A stretch of DNA of 22,658 bases from an uncultured Clostridium sp. (GTDB lineage Bacteria > Bacillota > Clostridia > Lachnospirales > Lachnospiraceae). Position 1 is the stretch's first letter; every line of letters begins with the position of its first letter. The notes beneath the pieces were generated by a model that worked only from the letters and a program-made list of their open reading frames with translations, was not told where the DNA came from and searched no databases. Both the position numbers and the translations under genes were made by a program. This document shows, in pieces, positions 6,916-13,883 of this stretch. The DNA lies in the NCBI GenBank assembly GCA_900544905.1, contig UQXF01000053.1, positions 1-22,658 of the forward strand. Reading direction: 5' to 3'.

Positions 6916-7332
6916 CTACATATTTCTTCTGACTGCACCGGCAAGCTCTGCCAGCTCCTCCATATCAGCCTGTCCCGGCTGCCAGCCCACATTTACCGTA
7001 TCCCCTGTATATCTTGGAATTAAATGCAGATGAAAATGAAATACCGTCTGTCCCGCAATCTCGCCATTGTTCTGCACAATATTCATGCCCTCACAGTTCA
7101 ATTCCTTCTTCAGACTTCCAGCCACCACCGTTGCCAGAGAAAACAGTCTTCCTGCCGTTTCCTTATCAATGTCAAAAATATTGCTGTAGTGCTCCTTTGG
7201 AACAATCAGACAATGCCCCTTGCTTGCCGGATTAATATCAAAAAACACCCGAAACTCCTCATTCTCATAAATTGTTGTTGATGGAATTTCACCATTTGCA
7301 ATCTTACAAAAAATACAATCATCCTTTTTCAT
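6916..7332 (-). CDS. hit: HIT family protein (histidine triad nucleotide hydrolase)
   Basis: A 138-aa protein with the histidine triad HFHLHLI at residues 99-105, an N-terminal CIFC pair (6-9) typical of zinc-binding HIT proteins, and the NPASKGHCLIVPKEH stretch at 34-48. Hint-branch members hydrolyse AMP-lysine or other nucleoside phosphoramidates; the exact substrate is not shown here. The start is set at 7332: GGAGG sits eight bases upstream and the length then matches the family. A longer reading to 7485 would run antisense through the tRNA-Pro gene and is not real. It is the first gene of the probable hit-znuC-znuB unit; any functional link to metal transport is unproven. Confidence 0.93.
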   Translation of the reverse strand: MKKDDCIFCKIANGEIPSTTIYENEEFRVFFDINPASKGHCLIVPKEHYSNIFDIDKETAGRLFSLATVVAGSLKKELNCEGMNIVQNNGEIAGQTVFHFHLHLIPRYTGDTVNVGWQPGQADMEELAELAGAVRRNM

Positions 7333-7400
7333 GGCATAATCCTCCATTCTGATATCATCAAAAAGTCTTCTCTTTTTCCGGTAAATGTGATATGATATAA

Positions 7401-7422
7401 ATGTTCTGCAAAAACAGAACAT
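7401..7422. repeat. Perfect 8-bp inverted repeat ahead of tRNA-Pro
   Basis: ATGTTCTG (7401-7408), 6 bases, CAGAACAT (7415-7422). It starts just after a possible tRNA -10 (TATGAT, 7391-7396), so it spans the expected transcription start and ends 3 bases before the mature tRNA. It lies between divergent hit and tRNA-Pro. It may be a leader hairpin or a repressor site. The half-sites point outward relative to a LexA box, so it is not one. Confidence 0.6.
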
Positions 7423-7425
7423 CTT

Positions 7426-7500
7426 CGGGATGTGGCTCAGTTTGGCTAGAGCGTTCGGCTGGGGGCCGAGAGGCCGCAGGTTCAAATCCTGTCATCCCGA
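7426..7500 (+). tRNA. tRNA-Pro, anticodon GGG
   Basis: A full cloverleaf of 75 nt. Acceptor CGGGATG (7426-7432) pairs with CATCCCG (7493-7499), with discriminator A at 7500. The D stem is GCTC (7435-7438)/GAGC (7449-7452). The anticodon stem is TTCGG/CCGAG (7454-7458/7466-7470) with loop CTGGGGG and anticodon GGG at 7461-7463. The T arm is GCAGG-TTCAAAT-CCTGT (7476-7492). CCA is not encoded. It is read divergently from hit. Confidence 0.97.
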
Positions 7501-7592
7501 TGTAACACATCTTATAATCTGTTACCCTTCCTTATTCTACCACAATCCTTTCCCGAATACCAGCATGCGGATGGTTTTTGCGGTCAGAAGCG

Positions 7593-7659
7593 TAACAGGG
7601 AACAGGAAAACGATGCAAGAGAAAATAGCTCTCTTACATCGTTTTCCTGTTCCCTGTTA
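7593..7659. repeat. Near-perfect 67-nt hairpin (30-position stem, one mismatch)
   Basis: Arm 7593-7615 is the exact reverse complement of 7637-7659 (23 bp). After one mismatch (C7616/A7636), six more pairs (7617-7622 with 7630-7635) close a 7-nt loop, AAATAGC. There is no T-run on either side, so it is not a standard terminator. It lies between the 3' ends of the converging tRNA-Pro and fliS transcripts. The rest of 7501-7735 shows only a weak GTAAC/GTTAC pair at 7502-7525 and no gene. Confidence 0.9.
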
Positions 7660-7735
7660 AAGATATAGGATACCTTCCCTCCGGTCCCGAACATGGAACA
7701 GCCATCCTGTCACCAAAGCAGCGCCTTCAGACTCC

Positions 7736-8203
7736 CTATACGGTATATTCTGTACCGCCCATACTGCTCTCCACCAGCCCACCGGCTCCATAGGTCAGAC
7801 CTGCATATACCTTTTCACTGCCTGCCATGACCGGGCCTGCGGTATCTGTTTTAGCAATCGCCTCAAAGCTTTGACGATATTTTTCCAATATATCCCTGCA
7901 CCGTTTTATATCCAGCGGAACCCTCTTAAGCTTTGCATGAATCAGCTGTTTATTAATGAAGGCAAAAACCGAATACACATCCACTGCCACCGCATTATCC
8001 ATATTCAGCACCGTCATCAGCTCCACCTGTACTCCCTGTGCCCTGGAAACACACTGGATAAATTCTTCCATATTCCCGGCTTCATATGCTTCTAACGCTT
8101 CATCCATCCACTGGATTTCCATTTCCAGCATTATTACCGCAAGCTCACCGGTACTTGCCTGCGTAATCCGCATTTTATATATATTCATCTGCTCATCTGT
8201 CAT
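7736..8203 (-). CDS. fliS: Flagellar export chaperone FliS
   Basis: A 155-aa helical protein matching the FliS family: ITQASTGELAVIMLEMEIQWMDEALEA near the N-terminus, then AGNMEEFIQCVSRAQGVQVELMTVLN, and VYSVFAFINKQLIHAKLKR before the last helix. FliS binds the disordered C-terminus of newly made flagellin and keeps it from polymerising in the cytoplasm until export. The gene follows flagellin by 29 bases on the same strand with GGGAGGA before the ATG, the usual fliC-fliS order. It is longer than typical FliS (about 120-135 aa) because of a Gly/Ser-rich tail from about residue 115, which looks disordered. No terminator with a T-run follows; the 67-nt hairpin lies 77 bases downstream. Confidence 0.9.
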   Translation of the reverse strand: MTDEQMNIYKMRITQASTGELAVIMLEMEIQWMDEALEAYEAGNMEEFIQCVSRAQGVQVELMTVLNMDNAVAVDVYSVFAFINKQLIHAKLKRVPLDIKRCRDILEKYRQSFEAIAKTDTAGPVMAGSEKVYAGLTYGAGGLVESSMGGTEYTV

Positions 8204-8232
8204 ATGCTTCCTCCCGGATTCCTAATCTTTCC

Positions 8233-9624
8233 CTATCTCTGGAATAACTGTAACAATCCCTCCGGCCGTGCGTTAGACTTAACAAGCATCTGTAATGCAC
8301 TCTGGCTTAACACATTCTGCTGTGTATATTCTGTAATTTCCTCCGCCATGTCCGTATCACGGATTCTGGATACGGCACTGGTGAGATTCTCATCTGCACT
8401 TTCCAGATTGGTGACTGTATGGTCCAGACGGTTCTGGTATGCACCTAACGCAGAGCGGATACCTGATATCTTTGCCACTGCCCCATCAATCTTTTCAATT
8501 GCGTCAGAGGCATAGGCGTTGGTGTATACATTAATCTTATCAATCTCCAGAGATTCTGCGGTAGTCTTATTAATATTAATATTCAGGGTCTGACCCTCAT
8601 TATTGCCAATCTGCAATACCATAGGACCTGCAGATAGCACGGTAACATTCGTCTCATATGGGGATGCATCCGGGTCTGTATCAAATACCATCTTAAAACC
8701 GTTCTTATCTGTTACGGTAATACGGTTACCCTGTGTATCTATGGTAGCGGTTTCCTCAAATCCAATCCGGGTGCCCGTAGCGTCAACCGGAAATGCTGCC
8801 TTGGCATTGGTGCCATATGTAGTAGTAGTACCTGTTGCACCGAACAAAGCCGCCAGCTCTTCATTTGCACTCTTAACCGTAATGGACTGCTTACTGCCAT
8901 ACTCCTGTGTGGTAAGCCTGCCGGTCTGTACATCAAAATCAATTCCTATCTTATCAACGGTATCCCGGATTTTCTCCTTTACCTCTGCTGCACTCATTCC
9001 TGCCCTAATCTCAATCTCAAGACCGTTAACCAGCAGTGTACCCTCCTGTGCCGGTGTAATAACCGTTCCGTCTGCCATTACATTAATCTGTGATATCGCC
9101 TGTGTACCTGCACTTGCAACATACAAGCCATACTCACCCGGTTCAATGTCTCCACCGATTTCTACAATTTCCATGGCATCATTATCTGTATAGCCCTTTT
9201 TGTTCAATTCCCCATTTAAGAGCTTACGCCCATTGAAATCTGTGGTATTGGAAATTCTGTCAATCTCTTCCTCAAGCTGGTCAATCTCATCCTGCATGGC
9301 GTCCTTATCTTCCTCCGCATAGGTCTCATTGGCGCCCCGCACTGCCAGCTCACGGATTCTTGCCAGAATGGAATGAATCTCATCCAGTGCGCCCTCTGCG
9401 GTCTGGATTAAAGAAATGCCGTCATTTGAATTATCAATTGCTCTCTCCAGTCCCCGAATCTGGGAATTCATTCTCTGGGATATTGCCTTACCTGCCGGGT
9501 CATCCGAAGACTTGTTAATTTTATAGCCGGAGGAAAGTCTCTCCATGGCTTTGGTAAGATTATTGTTGATTGCTGTTAAATTATTGTTGGCTGTGTATGC
9601 CAGTGTGTTGTGATTCAGTCTCAT
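8233..9624 (-). CDS. fliC: Flagellin
   Basis: A 463-aa flagellin. The conserved N-terminal D0/D1 domain covers about 1-150 (RLNHNTLAYTANNNL, then RLSSGYKINKSSDDPAGKAIS and TAEGALDEIHSILARIRELAVRGANET). The C-terminal D1/D0 is about 370-463. The D2/D3-like middle (about 150-365) is variable and Thr/Gly/Asp-rich. R89 and L93 correspond to Salmonella FliC R90 and L94, residues important for TLR5 sensing. The C-terminus reads SALQMLVKSNARPEGLLQLFQR, whereas classic flagellins have a form like AMLAQANQxPQxVLSLLR. GAGGTGA lies seven bases before the ATG. Transcription probably starts from the sigma-28-type promoter at 9689-9715. It is exported through the flagellar type III system and polymerises outside the cell. 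Confidence 0.96.
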   Translation of the reverse strand: MRLNHNTLAYTANNNLTAINNNLTKAMERLSSGYKINKSSDDPAGKAISQRMNSQIRGLERAIDNSNDGISLIQTAEGALDEIHSILARIRELAVRGANETYAEEDKDAMQDEIDQLEEEIDRISNTTDFNGRKLLNGELNKKGYTDNDAMEIVEIGGDIEPGEYGLYVASAGTQAISQINVMADGTVITPAQEGTLLVNGLEIEIRAGMSAAEVKEKIRDTVDKIGIDFDVQTGRLTTQEYGSKQSITVKSANEELAALFGATGTTTTYGTNAKAAFPVDATGTRIGFEETATIDTQGNRITVTDKNGFKMVFDTDPDASPYETNVTVLSAGPMVLQIGNNEGQTLNININKTTAESLEIDKINVYTNAYASDAIEKIDGAVAKISGIRSALGAYQNRLDHTVTNLESADENLTSAVSRIRDTDMAEEITEYTQQNVLSQSALQMLVKSNARPEGLLQLFQR

Positions 9625-9684
9625 ATATTCGTCACCTCAGTTTGTACTCTGCAGCCAGTGGCTGGTTTTTTGCTGTCATCTATT

Positions 9685-12600
9685 TTAATTATCGGCAGCA
9701 ATTCCGGTTAACTTAATAGCCGTCAACAGCTGTTTTGCAGCCTTATACAATTTGGAAGTAGACACCTGCTGCTTTCCGGTTTCAGAACCATACTGCATTG
9801 GCTTCGTACCATCCAGACGCAAATCCTTTACCTCCATGCCCGCCTTGGCAAACACGGAACGGAGCGTTAATTCATTTCTCTCCAGCTCCATTTGGCCGCT
9901 CTCTTCCTCCGTGGTGATATAACCCTCAATCTGGCTGCCCTCCATATGGATAAATGCGGTCAGTTCACCGTGCTTTGCTGTTCGCAGGGTTGCGGTAACA
10001 TCTCCCGCATGGCTGCCATCCTGCAAAATGGAAACCTTCATAATGCTGACCTCATCTCCCACCACCAGCGGAATCTGGAATACATCCGCTTCTACCGCAC
10101 GCATGGCAATCGGCATTCCTGCATTCAGGTATTTCAGTGCCTGAATATCCATGGCTGTGATGGTTCCGTCGGATTCCTTATCATGTATTGCCTGGGACAA
10201 GCCGGAACGGAGATTTTCCAGCCCGTATACCACGTCAGCCTTGCTCTCCAGATTCTCTAAAATCTGACTCTCCTGCTCTGTAATCTGTCTCCTTTTTTCC
10301 GGTGCCAGATTACTCTTAATGTTCCGAATCATGCCATAAATGCCGTCTGTTCCGTACATTACCTGATGCGCCGCAATGATATTCGTTACGGTCTTTGGCA
10401 TATCGTTGGCATCTAACATGGTCTCCACTTCTTCTTCGTAAGCAAGCGCCTGCTTAAATTCATCGGAAAGCTCTTCCACCAGCTCCGTCTCTCCCTGGCC
10501 GTTATCCCCGGCTTTCATGATTGCATTTAACTCCTCGAAGCTCATATTTTCATAGTCCATGGCTTCCATACTCTTCAAGGTCTCCGGGCGGATATGCCGC
10601 AAAATGCTGGAGGTCAGGGTCTGGTTATAGGCTGTCTGAATCTGGCTTAAAATGCTGCCCTCCGGGGTCTCTATGCCGGTACGCTCTCCAAAGCTCTCAT
10701 CCACCGCTATGTCCATGCCTCTGACCCTGCGGCTCTTATCTGCCGAAAACAGATTTCCAAGGGTAACCTCCTGCCCATTTCGCACAACTGCGCCAATATC
10801 TTTTCCATGGGACTTCTCCACCTTGTCCAGAAGCCGGTAAATACCGATAAAGCTTTTCCGCTCGTCCTCCGTTATACCGTTGTTCCTGTCCATCTGATAT
10901 AAAAATTCACTGAAGCGCTGTTCATCCGTCACACCCCGCACTTCCCGCTGCTGCATGATTTCCTCATTGAGACCGTCAATTGTCATGTTCAACGGGTTCT
11001 TGCCCTCTCTGATTAAATTGAGTACAATCTGCGGCGTCAGTGTATCAAACATCTGCTGCACCTTGGCATCCGCCGATTTTACGCTTACAATATTGGTCTC
11101 ATTTAATTCCATTTCATTATATGCCAGAATCCGGACTGCCCGCTGGTTTTCCTCATTCCTATCCAGATTCATATCCTCTAATATGGCGTCCACATTTTGA
11201 AATGCTTCCGTGATGGAATCTCCCATATCCCTTCTCGGACGGGTCATCATGGTCTCATAGGCATTTCCTGCCAGAGCTGCCTTTATCTGCGTGCCTGTCT
11301 CATATAATCCGCTCACCGTAACAGCCGGACGCTTCACCATCTCACCCAATGCATATTCCGGCAGATTTTTAAGTCCGTCGGTTTCCCTTAAGGTCTCCGT
11401 CAGCAAATCCACGCCCTCCGGAATATCGTGTAAATCCTGGGTAGAAACCACCTTCTCGTAATAGCTGTTCTCCTGCTGTCTTAAAGCTTCTACAATCTGG
11501 GATAATGGCTTTGCATCAATATTGATATCCTGTTTTACAAGGCGGATGGCTGCCTCCATTGTCATGGAAAGGCGGATTTCCTCTAACTGCCTTCTGGCTG
11601 TCACTGCACCCGGAATCATGGATAACGCTTCTGCACCTTCCGGCTGCAATCCGTTCTGCCCCATTCCACTTAAAGAGAGACTGGCACCCTCTACACCGGT
11701 ATTTACCGGCATCCGCATTCTTCCCATATCCACGCTCCTCATGGAGCTGTTATACAGGTAGGAAACCGTAAGGGGCTTACCCTGTTTTACCGCATTGTCC
11801 ACTGACTGGGCAGTGATTTCCTTTACCTTTTCCACCAGCTGGGATGCTCTGTCGCAGAGGGAGCTTCCGCTGATTCTCGCCTGCTCCGGTGCATTCCCAA
11901 GCATAATCTGTTCCCGGATATTTGTCTCCACCTGCGCCAGCTGGATTCCCCTCTGGTTTATCGAATTCACCGCCATATACAACCTAAGGGAATCTACGGT
12001 AATCGGCAGTTCATGGCGAAGCATGAACTGTGCCCCTGAAAGGCTCTGTTCCGTGACGGACATACCTGCCGCCTCAATAATACCGGTTACCTGGGAATAA
12101 ATATCACTCCATACCTGGTCGCTGACCGGCGTTTCCCTTGACGGGCTCTCCTCATTTACACTGTTCTTTGCAACATCCAGGTTCTCAATGGTCAAATCCA
12201 GTTTATTTTTTACCATATATATCAACTGTTCATTGGAAATGAGCGGTTCCTCTGCCCGTAGGACTCCATCTCCCGGCTCCCGGCTGATGCCTTGGGCTGC
12301 CGGGTCTGTGCCTGCAGAGACAGCCTGCTTATCCGGCTCCATATTTACCAGATATCCCTCACTGTTTAACCGTGCCGTTCCTCTGCGGGCAGTGCTCTGT
12401 GCTGCTGTATTTTCAACAGTTTCCAAATCCGCCGGTGCTGCCTTTCCATCAGACTGCCCTGCTGTTATGCTATCCCGGAGCCTGCCTATAGTTTCCTTTA
12501 CAATATCGCCAAGCTGCTCATTTATCTCGTCCTGATGCTCACCGGAACGGATTGTAATCACCATTCCCATCAGGTCCGAAAGGGTCGCATTGGTCACATC

Positions 12601-13110
12601 AATCTGCATCATCCGGAGACGGGCGATTTCATCAGAGGAGAGATTTTGCAGTATCTCCTTCTGATTTTCCTTTGCCTCCTTCTCATCCAGCGCTCCATCC
12701 AGATTTTTCTTAATCATCTCTGAAAACTGTTCCGTGCTCTGCATCACCTGCGCGCTGGTCGCCGCATTTAAGGTGCTCTGCTCTCCTGCCGCCTTTGTTC
12801 CCACTATTTTCAGGGACACCTGATTCTTGTTTGCCTCCTGGAGCTTTAAATAAATCGTGTCTCCTGGCTTCGCATTGTCCAGCTCCTTCGCCGCCTTTGT
12901 CTTAATCTCAATGCCGTTAATATCCAGCACCGGCTCTTTTCCACCCTTCACCAGCTTACATGCCAGTAAGTCGCCAATGCTGTTGCCGCTTAAAATGCCG
13001 CCCTTATCTTCACCGGAATCCGGCTGTCCGCTGCCGGATATACCGGAACCTCCAAATACGGAATTGTCATATCCTGCCTGCTGGCTGTTATTTCCAATCT
13101 GATAATTCAT
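9685..13110 (-). CDS. 1141-aa repeat protein of the flagellar locus, FliK-like C-terminus (DUF6240-like)
   Basis: I know of similar giant proteins in Lachnospiraceae annotated DUF6240 (from memory); the function is not established. There is no signal peptide or membrane helix. Order: a disordered Gly/Ser N-terminus (1-45); a small beta domain (about 52-104); then to about 1000 mainly helical, with at least eleven copies of a degenerate motif of pattern hydrophobic-x-hydrophobic-T-x-x-(N/S/G)-(L/I), for example LDLTIENL (304-311), LPITVDSL (368-375), PLTVSYL (446-452) and EVTLGNL (781-787). The last part (about 1010-1100) has strands GELTAFI and IEGYI, a Leu-rich helix and GMEVKDLRL, resembling the FliK hook-length domain. 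It is followed by fliC and fliS. The start has GAGGTG upstream. A FliK-like secreted ruler or flagellar export substrate is possible. Confidence 0.9.
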   Translation of the reverse strand: MNYQIGNNSQQAGYDNSVFGGSGISGSGQPDSGEDKGGILSGNSIGDLLACKLVKGGKEPVLDINGIEIKTKAAKELDNAKPGDTIYLKLQEANKNQVSLKIVGTKAAGEQSTLNAATSAQVMQSTEQFSEMIKKNLDGALDEKEAKENQKEILQNLSSDEIARLRMMQIDVTNATLSDLMGMVITIRSGEHQDEINEQLGDIVKETIGRLRDSITAGQSDGKAAPADLETVENTAAQSTARRGTARLNSEGYLVNMEPDKQAVSAGTDPAAQGISREPGDGVLRAEEPLISNEQLIYMVKNKLDLTIENLDVAKNSVNEESPSRETPVSDQVWSDIYSQVTGIIEAAGMSVTEQSLSGAQFMLRHELPITVDSLRLYMAVNSINQRGIQLAQVETNIREQIMLGNAPEQARISGSSLCDRASQLVEKVKEITAQSVDNAVKQGKPLTVSYLYNSSMRSVDMGRMRMPVNTGVEGASLSLSGMGQNGLQPEGAEALSMIPGAVTARRQLEEIRLSMTMEAAIRLVKQDINIDAKPLSQIVEALRQQENSYYEKVVSTQDLHDIPEGVDLLTETLRETDGLKNLPEYALGEMVKRPAVTVSGLYETGTQIKAALAGNAYETMMTRPRRDMGDSITEAFQNVDAILEDMNLDRNEENQRAVRILAYNEMELNETNIVSVKSADAKVQQMFDTLTPQIVLNLIREGKNPLNMTIDGLNEEIMQQREVRGVTDEQRFSEFLYQMDRNNGITEDERKSFIGIYRLLDKVEKSHGKDIGAVVRNGQEVTLGNLFSADKSRRVRGMDIAVDESFGERTGIETPEGSILSQIQTAYNQTLTSSILRHIRPETLKSMEAMDYENMSFEELNAIMKAGDNGQGETELVEELSDEFKQALAYEEEVETMLDANDMPKTVTNIIAAHQVMYGTDGIYGMIRNIKSNLAPEKRRQITEQESQILENLESKADVVYGLENLRSGLSQAIHDKESDGTITAMDIQALKYLNAGMPIAMRAVEADVFQIPLVVGDEVSIMKVSILQDGSHAGDVTATLRTAKHGELTAFIHMEGSQIEGYITTEEESGQMELERNELTLRSVFAKAGMEVKDLRLDGTKPMQYGSETGKQQVSTSKLYKAAKQLLTAIKLTGIAADN
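9689..9715 (-). promoter_or_regulatory. Sigma-28/sigma-D (FliA-type) promoter of flagellin, inside the upstream gene
   Basis: On the minus strand: TAAG (9712-9715), 15 bases, GCCGATAA (9689-9696). The -10 is identical to the FliA consensus GCCGATAA, and the -35 matches TAAA in three of four positions with the exact N15 spacing. It lies in the last codons (Ala-Ala-Asp-Asn-stop) of the 1141-aa gene. The predicted flagellin leader is about 57 bases. Confidence 0.8.
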
Positions 13111-13180
13111 TGTGCCACCTCACCTCTGTCATTCTGAAGCTTCTATCTGTAAAATTGCCACTTACTTACATTTCTGTATA

Positions 13181-13208
13181 ATATGTCGGAAAAATAAATC
13201 ATTTTCTA
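13181..13208 (-). promoter_or_regulatory. Possible sigma-D-type promoter of the 1141-aa gene
   Basis: On the minus strand: TAGA (13205-13208), 15 bases, CCGACATAT (13181-13189). This is 6 of 7 matches to the sigma-D -10 CCGATAT and 3 of 4 to the -35 TAAA. It lies about 70 bases before the ATG and after the terminator at 13222-13257. It is weaker than the flagellin promoter and could be chance. Confidence 0.4.
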
Positions 13209-13221
13209 AAGACGCGGTTGT

Positions 13222-13257
13222 AAAACACAACAGGCAGGTTCGTATGCCCTGCCTGTT
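13222..13257 (-). terminator. Intrinsic terminator after the 186-aa gene
   Basis: A perfect 10-bp stem (AACAGGCAGG, 13229-13238, with CCTGCCTGTT, 13248-13257) and 9-nt loop. On the minus strand it is followed by GTGTTTT. It closes the malQ-plsC unit before the flagellar block. Confidence 0.8.
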
Positions 13258-13269
13258 TTGCATTTCCTG

Positions 13270-13830
13270 TTAATCTGTAATTTTCTTTGCCCGGTCTTTT
13301 TTCTTCTTTTCTGATGCCTTTTTTGCCTTATCTGCTTCCTTTTGCTTTTCTTCCCGTACATACTCCGTCTGGAGCTCCCGCTGCTTTGCACGCATTTTAG
13401 CGCCAAAACTTTTCTTTTTCGGTTGTTCTGTGTTGGCCTTCTTCTTGCCGCGGATACTCTTGATTTCTGTAATATAGATACCGCTTACCATGGCTTTTAC
13501 CTCGCATTTGGTCGGAAGCTCATCAAAGATTCCGTCATCACAAATCAGGTTTATGGTCTGCGGTCCCACCTTTGCCTTCACAATCGGCAGCTTTGCATTC
13601 CGAAAACGCTTCGGAGTCTGCTCCATAACAGCCTTTGGCAGTCCCGCCTCCTTAAGCTTCATCATCTTTTTGTCAATAATCAGCATGGATGTCTGCTGTG
13701 CTGCCGCCTGCATCTGCTCCCTCTGGGAAATCTGTTTTTTCTGCATTTTTTTGCCAATAAAATAAAGCACAGCCAAAACAGCAATAATTACAATAATAAC
13801 AATAAGCGTTATCAATAATGGTTTACTCAT
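13270..13830 (-). CDS. Single-TM protein with a basic tail, function unknown
   Basis: A 186-aa protein. One hydrophobic helix at about 5-24 (Ile/Val-rich) is followed directly by KKMQKK, predicting N-out/C-in anchoring with a cytosolic body. The middle (about 48-125) is a compact region containing KEAGLPKAVMEQTPKRF, VGPQTINLICDDGIFDELP and AMVSGIYITEI. From about 128 to the end it is almost entirely Lys/Glu/Ala/Arg, probably a charged helix. I do not recognise a named family. The ATG has AAAGGAGG upstream. It follows plsC by 53 bases on the same strand and is closed by a clear terminator, so it is probably the last gene of malQ-plsC-this gene. Confidence 0.8.
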   Translation of the reverse strand: MSKPLLITLIVIIVIIAVLAVLYFIGKKMQKKQISQREQMQAAAQQTSMLIIDKKMMKLKEAGLPKAVMEQTPKRFRNAKLPIVKAKVGPQTINLICDDGIFDELPTKCEVKAMVSGIYITEIKSIRGKKKANTEQPKKKSFGAKMRAKQRELQTEYVREEKQKEADKAKKASEKKKKDRAKKITD

Positions 13831-13883
13831 TGAATATCCTCCTTTTCCTTAACCGGCTTTCCATCCGGATGTTTTATAAACTA

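Noticed and set aside
7401..7422. LexA/DinR box in the hit-tRNA intergenic region
   Set aside because: The half-sites are GTTC...GAAC, the reverse of the Gram-positive GAAC-N4-GTTC order, and the spacing is wrong.
7333..7485. N-terminal extension of the HIT protein to 7485
   Set aside because: It would read antisense through the tRNA-Pro gene; the ATG at 7332 has GGAGG and gives the normal family length.
8603..9193. Plus-strand 196-codon open frame
   Set aside because: Antisense shadow of the flagellin gene; no family resemblance and no start signal.
9651..9676. Terminator between the 1141-aa gene and flagellin (CAGCCA-G-TGGCTG then TTTTTT)
   Set aside because: A one-base loop cannot form, leaving a 4-bp stem; the T-run is on the plus strand while both genes read minus.
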